Source: Pseudomonas sp. 30_B
GTDB lineage: Bacteria > Pseudomonadota > Gammaproteobacteria > Pseudomonadales > Pseudomonadaceae
Assembly: GCF_017491605.1 (NCBI RefSeq)
Contig: NZ_JAFGYY010000018.1
Location: forward strand, 1-64,000
Reading direction: 5' to 3'
DNA length: 64,000 nucleotides
The number at the start of each line of letters is the position of its first letter. Positions within the stretch are counted from its first letter, which is position 1. Position numbers and translations under genes: made by a program. This document shows, one piece after another, positions 7,028 through 15,967 of the stretch. The notes under the pieces were generated by a model, which was given only the letters and a program-made list of their open reading frames with translations, ran no database searches and was not told the origin of the DNA.

Positions 7028-9029
7028 AGAACCCTTCCTCCAAGTTTGTGTACTCGAACTTCTCATTGCTGTCTTGGTCAGGCTTATGGTATTTCAGCGT
7101 GTATTGCTTACCCAGGCGTTTGGACAACTCGCTCTCCACCTCGCCGCGCCATTGAGATTTCGATACCATGACGATGACCTGATCAGCCAGGGCCGGAATG
7201 AGGTTCGCCACTTTTTGGCGATACTCGGGATCCAACGCACCAAACGGGGAATCCATCACGATCGGAAAGATGCCGCCTTTTTGAAACACACCCTGTTTAC
7301 TGGCCCGTTCTTTGGCGCTGTTAACGATGCTGCTAATGAAGCAAAGGCTTGTCACCTGGTTCTCACCGGTGGATTTCTCCAACACCGGCTGTTTACCGTG
7401 CCCTTCGATGTTCTTAAAAATTTTTAGGGTAAAGTCTTCATCGATCTCCGCCCAATAATCTTTCCTCATAATTTTCCGGAAGGTATCGTCGACCTTTTTC
7501 GACAAATCTGAGCGGACCTGGTGGGCCATCGCTTCGTGCAACTCGCCAATGGTATCTGCCACTTCCTTGGCCAGCTGCTTTCTACGCTGACTCAAATCCG
7601 CCTGGCTGGTTTTTGCCAACTCCTTTTCAACTTCCTTCTCCTTTTCTTTGAACGCGCAGTCCCAATCTGATATCTGGTGCCGGCCGATGGCACACTTATC
7701 GTTGTACTCTTGTCTTTTTTCTTTTAATCTCGCCCGCCGCTTCTCCATTTCAGCGGCATCCTCTGTCCCACCAATCTCTTCGCCCAGTTCATCAATACGG
7801 CCCAACAACTCCTTTCGCCGCTTGGCTAGATCGTCCAATTTCGTTGTCCACTCATGAATATTGGTGAACAAGGTTCTTCGTTCGGATTGCAAATGGGACA
7901 TGACACCAAACAGCGCCAAGAACTTTTCTTCAACGCCATTATCTTTGATAGTGGTTTTGTATGATTCCAGGGTCTTCACACAGTCACTTCCCGGCTCTAG
8001 GGACTGACCACAAATACACTTGCCCAGATTGATCAAATCATCGATAAAGGTTGCTTTTACCTTGCTGGGCATCTCCCCCCGGACCCGCATTTCATCCAGA
8101 TACTGTTTCACCTCGGCCAGCTGCGACTCGATAAACGCGAGAAAGCCTCGTTCTGTGATGTTTTTGTTAAGGGAAAGCTCGGCGGCGGATTTATCTTGCT
8201 TAATTTGATCAAGTTGCGCCTCAAGCTCTTTTCTTAATTTTTGCTGTTGCGCAATGATCTTAATAGAGTCCAAACTCTTATCGATTTCCTCTATATCCAG
8301 ATCACAAGCAGCCTTGTTCTCTTCCCACGTCTTGATCTCTTCCTCTTTCTTTTGGATTTGATCTGTCAATGTCGATTGTTCTTCGTAGAGCACCTTCAGA
8401 TTACCGGAGGAGCTGTCTTTGGCTTCTTTATTGAAATGCTGCACCACAGCTTTCTTTAATTGACTTTCGGCTCTATCCAGAATATTCAGGCCCATCAGGC
8501 TTTTGACGGCATCTCTAACCTGGGTGGAGGCGCTACTGTAGGAGAGTTTTTCGATACGCTCACCGTTAAAGAAGAAATAGCCATGCATGTTTTCCGGCAA
8601 AATTTGGTTCAGCTGACTGCCGGGGTTAGGGGAGCGATGGGACTTGCCAGCGTCATCAATCCAGCTCAGAGACGGCACGGAGGGCCCCAAGGTCTGCGCG
8701 TTCAAGCCCTGGCCTTTGCAGAACTTTTGCTCTCGACTGGCGGTGTAGGAAGCCCCATCATCATCAAACTCCAAGGTCACCGACATGACGATAATGCTAT
8801 CTTGGTCCGACTCAGCAATGGCCTTTTCACTGAGGATGTTTTCGTTATTGGTATCGAAGTCGGTGGTTCCGTAGAGCACCCATTTAAAGGCGTTCAATAG
8901 GGACGTCTTGCCGGCACCGTTTTCTCCGTGAATAACCGTGACGCTCGCTTGTTCATTGGTGGCGAAGTTAATCGAAACTTCGCCATAGAATTGCCGAAAG
9001 TTTCGAATAGTCAGTTTTTTTAATTTCAT
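7020..9029 (-). CDS. SMC/Rad50-like ATPase of the dnd-linked module
   Basis: 669 residues. Walker A GENGAGKTSLLNAF lies near residue 36 after the MKLKKLTIRNFRQF start typical of RecF/DndD-like ATPases. Long coiled-coil arms flank a hook-like CICGQSLEPGSDC near residue 340. The C-terminal head has the signature region TGENQVTSLCF and Walker B FPIVMDSPFGALDP near residue 593. It is a second DndD-like ATPase, distinct from the dndD at 16.3-18.3 kb. Overlaps with both neighbours mark it as part of one operon. Likely role: ATP-driven DNA sensing or loading of the effectors. Confidence 0.9.
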   Translation of the reverse strand: MKLKKLTIRNFRQFYGEVSINFATNEQASVTVIHGENGAGKTSLLNAFKWVLYGTTDFDTNNENILSEKAIAESDQDSIIVMSVTLEFDDDGASYTASREQKFCKGQGLNAQTLGPSVPSLSWIDDAGKSHRSPNPGSQLNQILPENMHGYFFFNGERIEKLSYSSASTQVRDAVKSLMGLNILDRAESQLKKAVVQHFNKEAKDSSSGNLKVLYEEQSTLTDQIQKKEEEIKTWEENKAACDLDIEEIDKSLDSIKIIAQQQKLRKELEAQLDQIKQDKSAAELSLNKNITERGFLAFIESQLAEVKQYLDEMRVRGEMPSKVKATFIDDLINLGKCICGQSLEPGSDCVKTLESYKTTIKDNGVEEKFLALFGVMSHLQSERRTLFTNIHEWTTKLDDLAKRRKELLGRIDELGEEIGGTEDAAEMEKRRARLKEKRQEYNDKCAIGRHQISDWDCAFKEKEKEVEKELAKTSQADLSQRRKQLAKEVADTIGELHEAMAHQVRSDLSKKVDDTFRKIMRKDYWAEIDEDFTLKIFKNIEGHGKQPVLEKSTGENQVTSLCFISSIVNSAKERASKQGVFQKGGIFPIVMDSPFGALDPEYRQKVANLIPALADQVIVMVSKSQWRGEVESELSKRLGKQYTLKYHKPDQDSNEKFEYTNLEEGFYG

Positions 9030-9208
9030 GCCTTAACTTTTCCCTTAATCACCGCGATGATGCGATCGCAGAATTCCCGCTCCACTTCCACCGGGAGAAC
9101 TCTGTAGTGCTTGCCTTCTTGATTGATTTTCAGGACTTCTTCAATGACCGAGCGGACCTCAGGAGAAGCAGCCTTAATGACCTCAGCGGGTGTTTTCATA
9201 TTAAGCAC
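9026..9208 (-). CDS. small conserved-looking protein of the dnd-linked module
   Basis: 60 residues starting MLNMKTPAEVIKAASPEVR, charged and mostly helical, with no recognisable domain. It overlaps the helicase stop (9201) and its own stop overlaps the SMC-like ATPase start (ATGA at 9026-9029). The tight coupling on both sides is the main argument that it is real; a start at MKTPAEV three codons later is also possible. It could be a small subunit or adaptor of the helicase/ATPase pair. Confidence 0.7.
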   Translation of the reverse strand: MLNMKTPAEVIKAASPEVRSVIEEVLKINQEGKHYRVLPVEVEREFCDRIIAVIKGKVKA

Positions 9209-11276
9209 CTAACAGTTTTAATTTCTTTCTTATTTCTCGTAAGGCTGAGAGGGTGTGTCCGTAGTTTTCGGAAATCTCGGCAAACTCGTTGATTCGTTCA
9301 AGCTCACGCTCAACCATGCTCTTTTCGATGTTGAACGTTTCTTCGTCCTCCCCTAGCTTGTCAAGGGGCGGAATCGCGATAAAGTCATAGATGGAAGCAA
9401 GGCCCTTACCGTCGTACTGACGCAGAACCCGTCCCCGTCGTTGAATGAACTGACGGGGGTTGGTCGAGGACGCCACGATGTAAGCGGTTTTCGTTTGCGG
9501 GATGTCGACCCCCTCATCGAGGCACTTAATGGCAACAATGGCGTCAATGTCGCCGGCCTTAAAACTGCCCAAAATCTCGGCGCGCTGTTCTTTGCTCTCT
9601 TCGGCCGTGAACTTGGCCACGCGCCATTGGCAGTCCCTCCCGGCAATCTGAACAATCCGATCGATATCCCGTTCACCGTCGTTGATGGCCTCACTGGAAT
9701 AGATCAGGGTGTGTTGTCGGTCCTGACTGTCGCTCAGCAGTTGTTTCAGTTTGCGTTTTTTGTCTGCACTGCTGCCGGTGAGCTTGGCGCGCTTGATGAG
9801 CTCGAGCTTTAGGCTGGTGGAAAAATCGTCTTTATCCCCCATGGCCATGAGCCGGGCAATTTTTATGCTCAACCGGATGTATTCGTCCAGCTCCTCCGGA
9901 TCCAACTCACAGACGATCGGGTAATAGTTGTACTTGCACAGAAAGCCGGCGTCGATGGCGTCCTTGATGTCAAACTCAATTACCGGCTCACCGAAGTAGT
10001 CAAAGATGGCCTTGGTTCCAAAGGGGTCGTTGTGGCGGATGGGCGTGGCCGACAACCCAATTCGAAATCGCGCCTGTTGGGGCAGCTTCTGGGCAATGTT
10101 CTCAGCGCCCATGTTATGCACCTCGTCCGACACCAACAGCAAGTTGGTCCGGACACCATCAAGGAATGACTGGAACTGGATGTTCTTGAAGGTGTCATTC
10201 ACCGCAATGGCCAACATATGATCACGGTCCCCGGACAGCAGCTGATTGTAGGCGGACTGCAGCGTACCCAACCACTTGTCTTTGCCCCCGTAGCATTTGA
10301 TCGCGTCGTAGCCAAAGAACGCCGCTTCGTCCGCCCACTGCTCCCCTAAGTGCACGTAGGGGACGGTGATGACGATGACGAGCTTGGCTTGTTGAGTGCG
10401 GAAGTGGTCCAACAGCCTAGTGGCCGCGGTCAGGGCGGTGATGGTTTTGCCGGCCCCGGTGGCCATGCAGAACAGCCCTTGCCCATTCTGGGCAAACCAA
10501 GCTTTGATGGCTTTTTCCTGGTATCCCCGGATCTTCCCCTCGTCATCTTGAATGGCTTGGGGGACCGCCGGGCAGCCAGATGGCAAGCTGTAGGGGCGAG
10601 AGCTTGTCGTGGCATAGGCTTTGATTTTATCCAGCGTCTTGGATGTGGGCGTAAAGATCAGGAGATTGGGGTCTTTGCCTTGCCAGATGCTCTCAAATTC
10701 GTGCTTCTTCTTTTCGCACCGCTGGCGACCTTCCTCGCTGGCCCACGACCGATAGATGTCAATAGTTTCCCAATTCGAAGACGCTCTGGCGGTCAGATTG
10801 TACGAGCCGCTGAAGGCGATATCGTTGCCCGCCTCGTCCGAGAAAATGCCATTTTTCGCATGGTAAATCCCACTCAGCTTATTGGTAGGCACTGCAACTT
10901 TCAGATCAACAATGCCATCGCGGATCAGCCAAGCCAGCGCTAGACGGGCGTCCTCTTTGAGCGCCGAGAACACCTGATCCACCTCTTCCTCAAAAATCCG
11001 CTTGGCCTGAAACTCCTTATCCGCCACGGCTTTTGAATTTACGATGCAGTCTAGGTCCTTCTCCTGCAACTCGTGGCCGACGATCCATCGAGCCTTGCCC
11101 CGAGATCGGGCGAACTGCGAGATGCCCTGAGCAGTGTCCGCAATCCAGCCTGAGGTAAAATACCCCACCCCCACGTCGTAGGTGACGGCACTTTTTAGCA
11201 CGGGGTCGAAGAAGATCGCGTTGGGGTCTTCGGAAGAAGTGTTGATCGACAGCGGGAGATCGATTTCTTTAAACAT
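9201..11276 (-). CDS. PLD-nuclease/DEAH helicase, phosphorothioation-system restriction enzyme
   Basis: 691 residues. The N-terminal 200 residues form a phospholipase-D-like nuclease domain with HAKNGIFSDEAGNDIAFSG near residue 139 (HxK plus S-G-S-YN). An SF2 helicase follows: Walker A MATGAGKTITAL near 272, DEVH, SATPIR and motif VI QRRGRVLRQY. As recalled, the layout matches the family named DNA phosphorothioation system restriction enzyme (TIGR04095-like). It would unwind and cut DNA, presumably depending on phosphorothioate status. The start at 11276 overlaps the stop of the 801-residue gene by 8 bases. Confidence 0.88.
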   Translation of the reverse strand: MFKEIDLPLSINTSSEDPNAIFFDPVLKSAVTYDVGVGYFTSGWIADTAQGISQFARSRGKARWIVGHELQEKDLDCIVNSKAVADKEFQAKRIFEEEVDQVFSALKEDARLALAWLIRDGIVDLKVAVPTNKLSGIYHAKNGIFSDEAGNDIAFSGSYNLTARASSNWETIDIYRSWASEEGRQRCEKKKHEFESIWQGKDPNLLIFTPTSKTLDKIKAYATTSSRPYSLPSGCPAVPQAIQDDEGKIRGYQEKAIKAWFAQNGQGLFCMATGAGKTITALTAATRLLDHFRTQQAKLVIVITVPYVHLGEQWADEAAFFGYDAIKCYGGKDKWLGTLQSAYNQLLSGDRDHMLAIAVNDTFKNIQFQSFLDGVRTNLLLVSDEVHNMGAENIAQKLPQQARFRIGLSATPIRHNDPFGTKAIFDYFGEPVIEFDIKDAIDAGFLCKYNYYPIVCELDPEELDEYIRLSIKIARLMAMGDKDDFSTSLKLELIKRAKLTGSSADKKRKLKQLLSDSQDRQHTLIYSSEAINDGERDIDRIVQIAGRDCQWRVAKFTAEESKEQRAEILGSFKAGDIDAIVAIKCLDEGVDIPQTKTAYIVASSTNPRQFIQRRGRVLRQYDGKGLASIYDFIAIPPLDKLGEDEETFNIEKSMVERELERINEFAEISENYGHTLSALREIRKKLKLLGA

Positions 11277-13674
11277 ACAGATCGAACTCCTTCATCAACG
11301 CATCCAGAACGCCCGTATCAACAGACTTTTCTTCCGTATGGTTACGGTAATCCAGTTGCCATAAGGTGGTTGGCTCGCCGGTGGCGTAATAGCATTCAAT
11401 CTCCGTATCCGTTCCATCGAAGCGCACACAACCCCGTTCTAAGGTTATGTCCGGGTCCTTCCAAACGACCGAGAGAATAGTACCGACTGCATACTCTATA
11501 CCCGTTGATCGAATACGATTATATAACGACGACAACGCAACAGATTCTTTGTAGGAAGCCATTCGGATCGCGGCTTGAAGACGGCGTATGTCGGCGGGGT
11601 CGTTGAACACTCGGTCCGCTACATCCCACTGGCGTTTCTCCCCCGTCAGGTAAATCCCGTCACACGTCACCAAGCTGTTTCGGATCGAGCCATTCGTTAG
11701 CTCACCCCGGGTGGGACGGAGCAATTCCATGACCTCGGAGATCGAAACCGGTCCATGGGTTTCGACCAGTTCTGCGATTTCGGTTTCCAGCGGTAAATAA
11801 TCTTCATAGCTGGGCAGGCCGACCATAAACCCTCGTCCAATTCGATATCGTCCGTCGTCTTGAAGAATGCCATGCACCAAATAATAGTTAAAATGAGGTT
11901 CTTTCTGCCTGAGCTCTGGCCTGATTCGGGAAATGTGTTCGAAAATAATTCTCGAATTCACGTAACGACCCTCACTGAGGATGAACTTGTAAGCTTCGTC
12001 TCTGATGTGGTCAATATCGTCAGAATCCAGCTTTAAATGGGCGTACAAGGCAAACGTACCTGGGCCGATAATTAGTACATCCCGCAATCGGTTCAGGGTT
12101 GACCCAAGGGCGTGCTCTGTGACCTCTTCCTTAAAAATCTTTTTGTATAGTCGTGTGGCTTCGCTGGTATGGAGGGGTTGTCCCGCGGACGCCAACACAA
12201 TCCGGGCGCGCTCCGACGCGGAGTTAACGACGATATCAATTTTCCCCTCCGCACTTATGGAAAACTTCTTCTGGTGACGGAAAATAAAGTACTCCAATAC
12301 CGGACGATTCACACCATCAAGTTCCTTAATCAGAGTTTTTCTATCCCCGCCGGAGTGACAATAAATAAACGCTTCAATGTCGCTGAAAAGTTGGTCTTGA
12401 CGCGCCGTAAAATCCTTGCTGATTATGTACTCACCGTCCCGTGCCATCCACGCATCCAGGCTAGCCGGGACAACGAAGTTTAAGGCCACGTCCAGTTTTT
12501 GCCTTGAAACACCGTACAAACGCTGTACAACCTCAACGGATAACACTCCTTTTGAGGCTTTAACATATTTCTCGAGGCTTTCGGATAGGTGGAACAGGCT
12601 AATGCGATTATTCTTCACGTATTTCGTTAGCGCCTTAGACTCGACTTGCCGGATTCGCTCTCTGGTCACGCCAAAGCGCTGACCCAGCTCCTCAAGCGTC
12701 TGACCTTCGCGCCCTAATCTCGCTAGCAAAACTTTTGCCTCTCGGTCTTCCAGGCCCGACAAGTCATTCGCGAAATACTCATCGTGGCGGAAGACCTGAC
12801 TCTTCTTGCTCAATAGGAATCTGTAAAAATCCGAAAGCAATGCTACAAGCCTCGGTGCCAGCTTAGCGTCAGTGATTTTTTCAGACATCTCATAGATGTC
12901 ATCACTGATTGAGGTTAGCAGTTGATGTAGCGAGGATTTACGGTAGACGGGGTCCAGTTTATTTAGCAGCGTTTCTTCCTGTTTCGATAGGCCAGGCGCT
13001 TTGCCGATGATTTCAGCAACGGTGATGTTGGCAAAGCCTTCATTTTCGAGCAGCGACACGAATTCCGATTTCAAGTAGCCCGACTCATACTGAAGCGACT
13101 GACTCTGTAGCTCCGGCCCTGTAAACGCCAATTCGTCCACGGAACCGTTTACCAAGTCTTTCAACAGATTGAGGAATTCGTCCACAGATGTCTGACCAAA
13201 GCCGGGTAGGTTTTGAAGCTCACTCCTCAGAGTGCAAAGACTCTTACCTTCTAAATCTCCCAAGGTCTCTGCTCCAAACTCTTTTTTTTCGATAGCTCTA
13301 GTGAGAGCATTACTCAATCGCACGCTACATTGACAAGCTCGGAGAAAATTAACGAGACTGAAGCTCTTGTAGGGGGTAGGAATAGTCACAGAACGAATCT
13401 GATGGGGTGAAGTAAAGACGCTTAAGTTACTAGCTATATTAGCCTTGGCATACTCATCGAGTATGCTTATTAGTTCGGCAACGCCTTTTTTTCCGAGATT
13501 AGGAACTAGAAAGAGGCGTTCAATATTGTCACTTTTATTCTGAATGTATTCAGACAAACTCTCAAAAGGCAGCCCACCCTCTGAGGCTGCTCGCAACACA
13601 GAATTGTACAGCCTAGTACTAACTTGCTCACGCTCTAAGATTTCTAGAATCTTGAGATCAAGATTGTATTTCAT
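11269..13674 (-). CDS. RpoA-CTD-like/sigma-70 region 4-like DNA-binding protein
   Basis: 801 residues. Two helix-hairpin-helix segments near the N-terminus (VPNLGKKGVAELISIL at about 56-71 and LPGFGQTSVDEFLNLL at about 155-170) resemble the C-terminal domain of RNA polymerase alpha. Residues about 310-350 contain TLEELGQRFGVTRERIRQVE, a nearly canonical sigma-70 region 4 HTH. A later stretch (ETHGPVSISEVMELL) looks like a winged helix. No catalytic motif was recognised. It is the first gene of the partner-module operon and overlaps the helicase gene. It could direct the module to DNA or to transcription complexes, or regulate the operon. Upstream DNA is scrambled by IS remnants, so its native promoter may be lost. 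Confidence 0.8.
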   Translation of the reverse strand: MKYNLDLKILEILEREQVSTRLYNSVLRAASEGGLPFESLSEYIQNKSDNIERLFLVPNLGKKGVAELISILDEYAKANIASNLSVFTSPHQIRSVTIPTPYKSFSLVNFLRACQCSVRLSNALTRAIEKKEFGAETLGDLEGKSLCTLRSELQNLPGFGQTSVDEFLNLLKDLVNGSVDELAFTGPELQSQSLQYESGYLKSEFVSLLENEGFANITVAEIIGKAPGLSKQEETLLNKLDPVYRKSSLHQLLTSISDDIYEMSEKITDAKLAPRLVALLSDFYRFLLSKKSQVFRHDEYFANDLSGLEDREAKVLLARLGREGQTLEELGQRFGVTRERIRQVESKALTKYVKNNRISLFHLSESLEKYVKASKGVLSVEVVQRLYGVSRQKLDVALNFVVPASLDAWMARDGEYIISKDFTARQDQLFSDIEAFIYCHSGGDRKTLIKELDGVNRPVLEYFIFRHQKKFSISAEGKIDIVVNSASERARIVLASAGQPLHTSEATRLYKKIFKEEVTEHALGSTLNRLRDVLIIGPGTFALYAHLKLDSDDIDHIRDEAYKFILSEGRYVNSRIIFEHISRIRPELRQKEPHFNYYLVHGILQDDGRYRIGRGFMVGLPSYEDYLPLETEIAELVETHGPVSISEVMELLRPTRGELTNGSIRNSLVTCDGIYLTGEKRQWDVADRVFNDPADIRRLQAAIRMASYKESVALSSLYNRIRSTGIEYAVGTILSVVWKDPDITLERGCVRFDGTDTEIECYYATGEPTTLWQLDYRNHTEEKSVDTGVLDALMKEFDLYV

Positions 13675-13696
13675 TCCGTGTCAACTCTTATAGTGG

Positions 13697-13807
13697 TCAA
13701 CTGATCCCGGGCACCGATTTAAGTTTTTCTCCCTCTAGTGCCAGCGCGATTCCGCCATTGAAGGCATGCGGTCGCTCGGTGTTGTAATACCTCCATTTTA
13801 TAACCGC
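13697..13807 (-). pseudogene. IS3-family transposase, 3' remnant
   Basis: About 36 codons ending at 13697 encode RYYNTERPHAFNGGIA and end in GIS, typical of the C-terminus of IS3-family OrfB (after the catalytic Glu). The rest of the gene is gone; upstream it fuses into the hsdM remnant. It marks an old insertion just upstream of the 801-residue protein gene. Confidence 0.7.
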
Positions 13808-14248
13808 TGATATTGGCGCACAGCTTGTCGGCAGTGGCCCAGAGAGTTTTCTCCATGGCCGTGATGCTGATGGCGAGCTACACCTTGACCACCCTGACCT
13901 CGCTGACGGCTGCTGCGGCGCCGGCCACATAGGCGGCGCTTCTTCAACCGCTGCAGACGCCAAGCGTTCACTAACCACACTCAGTACCTGGTCAGCCATA
14001 CTGCTGGCAACCGACTGCGCTCACAGCATAGCCCCCCAAACACGCCCCTTCTGCAGCAAGCCCTTCTCGGTCAGCCTATCCCGCGCCGCCCAGAAGGCGT
14101 CTTCGCTCAGCTGCGAGAACTGGCTTTTTAGGCGATCCAGAATCGACTGATTGCCATTACTCGAACCATCAATGGGCACTAACGCCAGCATTGCCTGCTC
14201 CAACTCACTAATGCACAAAGCTCCACAGCCGACCGCAGCAACGCGCAC
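13797..14248 (-). pseudogene. hsdM (type I DNA methyltransferase) N-terminal remnant
   Basis: Reading frames on this strand contain, in order, a segment with PIDGSSNGNQ...EDAFWAARDRLTEKGLL (seen at type I methylase termini) and, from ATG 13856, MEKTLWATADKLCANI, the hallmark start of HsdM proteins. The frame is then lost at the junction with an IS3 remnant, and stops or frameshifts separate the parts. This suggests a type I restriction-modification locus once stood here and was destroyed by IS activity. Confidence 0.55.
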
Positions 14249-14458
14249 CAGCCCAGTTCAAACAAAGGTGGCAACAACTAAAACCGGAGGGAAGGCTGAG
14301 CGCCAGCAGCAGCTGCACTGCGCACTTGGAGGTGCCGTCCCTGGAAAACCGTGATCTGCCATTTGCGATGGCCTTCACCTTATCCACTGACAAGACAGGG
14401 GTAAAGCCGAGTCAGTATTTTTGCCTGCTCATTCAGGATGCAATTGCGCTCAATGCCT

Positions 14459-14591
14459 TGTCAGGCTGATGCGCTCGCGGCGAGGCCTGTCCGTGCGCCC
14501 CACTACGCCGGCCGATCCGGCCCTCTGGCCATTCGATCGCGTGCAGCGACAGTTCCATGCCGACCGGCCCGACCAGCTATGGGTATGGGAC
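14459..14591 (+). pseudogene. IS3-family transposase OrfB fragment
   Basis: Forty-odd codons on the plus strand read RLMRSRRGLSVRP, then DRVQRQFHADRPDQLWVWD, matching the middle of IS3-family OrfB just before the first catalytic Asp region. The frame is cut exactly where the next IS3 element begins at 14592, so a later IS landed in an older one. Confidence 0.7.
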
Positions 14592-14609
14592 TGAATCGCC
14601 CCGGATTTC

Positions 14610-15455
14610 CTAGACACTCTCCAAGCTCTGGAAATAGCGCTTTTCAAACTCCACTGGCGATAGCTGCATAGCGCTGCTGTGCCGGCGCTTGGGGTTATAA
14701 AACATCTCGATGTAATCGAACACATCACTGCGGGCTTCTTCGCGGGTGCCGTAGGTTTTCCTTCGGATGCGTTCCCGCTTCAGCAACTGGAAAAAGCTTT
14801 CCGCAACCGCGTTGTCGTGACAGTTACCGCGTCGACTCATGCTGCTGATTAGGTTGTTGGCCTTGAGGAAACTCTGCCAGTCCGAGCTGCTGAACTGGCT
14901 GCCCTGGTCGGAGTGAATCATCACTTCCTGCTTGGGCTTGCGCCGCCAGACCGCCATCAGCAAGGCATCGATGGCCAGGTCGCTGCACATCCGTGACTTC
15001 ATCGACCAACCAATCACCTGGCGTGAAAACAGATCCAGCACCACCGCCAAGTACAACCAACCCTCATAGGTGCGGATGTAGGTGATGTCGGTGACCCAGA
15101 CCTTGTTCGGTTCACTGACGTTGAACTGCCGTTCCAGGCGATTGGGCGAAGCCACCGTTGGCTTGCCACCGTAATAGCCGGGGCGCCGACGATAGCCGGT
15201 CTGCGAGCGCAATCCTTCTCCCCGCATCAGGCGAGCCACGCGGTGCCGGCCACAGGACTCCCCCAGCTCACGCAGGTCGTCGTGGATCTTGCGATAGCCG
15301 TAGACCCCACCGCTTTCCAGCCAGGCATGTTTGATCAACCCGAGCAGGCGCTGATCTTCCTTGGCGCGTACGGATTTCGGCTCGGCCAGCCAGGCGTAGT
15401 AACCGCTGGGATGCACTTTAAGGGTCTGGCAGAGACGTCGAACCGGGTACTCCAC
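14610..15455 (-). CDS. IS3-family transposase OrfB (DDE integrase)
   Basis: 281 residues. An N-terminal HTH_21-like part (MEYPVRRLCQTLKVHPSGYYAWL) precedes an rve integrase core with VWVTDITYI (first Asp), HSDQGSQF (second Asp) and NAVAESFFQLLKRE (Glu). All three catalytic acidic residues are present. It probably acts as an OrfAB fusion made by -1 frameshifting from OrfA. Confidence 0.93.
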   Translation of the reverse strand: MEYPVRRLCQTLKVHPSGYYAWLAEPKSVRAKEDQRLLGLIKHAWLESGGVYGYRKIHDDLRELGESCGRHRVARLMRGEGLRSQTGYRRRPGYYGGKPTVASPNRLERQFNVSEPNKVWVTDITYIRTYEGWLYLAVVLDLFSRQVIGWSMKSRMCSDLAIDALLMAVWRRKPKQEVMIHSDQGSQFSSSDWQSFLKANNLISSMSRRGNCHDNAVAESFFQLLKRERIRRKTYGTREEARSDVFDYIEMFYNPKRRHSSAMQLSPVEFEKRYFQSLESV

Positions 15456-15481
15456 CGACAGCTTGCTGATGAAGGCGTACT

Positions 15482-15760
15482 TCAGCCGGACTCCTTGGCA
15501 AAGTACGCGGCGGCCTTTTTTAGGATGTCTCGCTCTTCGGTCACCCGCTTGAGTTCGGCGCGCAGACGACGCAGTTCGGCCTGCTGATCGTCTTCTTGCT
15601 GCCGTTGTTCCTGGGGCTTGCCGTAGCGCTTGATCCAGGCATACAGGCTATGCACCGACATGCCTAACCGCGCTGCCACCTCGGCCACGGGGAGGCCGCG
15701 CTCGGTCACTTGCTTGACCGCTTCGATTTTGAATTCTTCGGGGTAACGCTGGTTGCTCAT
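15482..15760 (-). CDS. IS3-family transposase OrfA
   Basis: 92 residues starting MSNQRYPEEFKIEAVKQVTERG: an HTH_Tnp_1 domain (GLPVAEVAARLGMSVHSLYAWI) followed by a leucine-zipper-like helix ending in KKAAAYFAKESG. It is the DNA-binding subunit that precedes OrfB in IS3 elements, and it appears intact. Confidence 0.93.
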   Translation of the reverse strand: MSNQRYPEEFKIEAVKQVTERGLPVAEVAARLGMSVHSLYAWIKRYGKPQEQRQQEDDQQAELRRLRAELKRVTEERDILKKAAAYFAKESG

Positions 15761-15822
15761 GGCACCTCCTGATGGGCCTCATTATGAGGCTTAGAGGTGT
15801 CTACGAAACTAGGGGCGATTCA

Positions 15823-15905
15823 GCGCTATGCAGCTATCGCCAGTGGAGTTTGAAAAGCGCTATTTCCAGAGCTTGGAGAGTGTCTAGGAAATCCGGGGCG
15901 ATTCA
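15823..15905 (+). mobile_element. inverted 83-base 3' end of the same IS3 element
   Basis: An inverted copy of the left end of the neighbouring IS: the last 20-odd transposase codons (AMQLSPVEFEKRYFQSLESV, stop) and the terminal repeat ending GGGGCGATTCA. The rest of this copy is missing. It directly abuts the complete IS, suggesting insertion of one copy into another followed by deletion, or an IS-mediated inversion. Confidence 0.85.
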
Positions 15906-15934
15906 TATCATAGAAAAACTGTCTTCAAAAAATA

Positions 15935-15954
15935 AGAGGGAGGCGCCTCCCTCT
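15935..15954 (-). terminator. intrinsic terminator after dndE
   Basis: A perfect 20-base palindrome (arms AGAGGGAGGC / GCCTCCCTCT) just downstream of the dndE stop, followed on the minus strand by TATTTTTTG. It would end the dndBCDE transcript before the IS elements, so the partner module probably has a separate promoter. Confidence 0.75.
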
Positions 15955-15967
15955 CAAAGCTTAGCTA

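Larger units (their letters stand above)
14592..15822 (-). mobile_element. complete IS3-family insertion sequence
   Basis: About 1.23 kb bounded by imperfect 25-base terminal inverted repeats: left TGAATCGCCCCGGATTTCC..., right ...ACTAGGGGCGATTCA, 21 of 25 matching. It carries intact OrfA and OrfB on the minus strand. No 3-4 base target duplication is visible, because the right end abuts a partial inverted copy of the same element. It lies between dndE and the partner-module operon, in the remains of an older IS3 gene. Confidence 0.88.
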
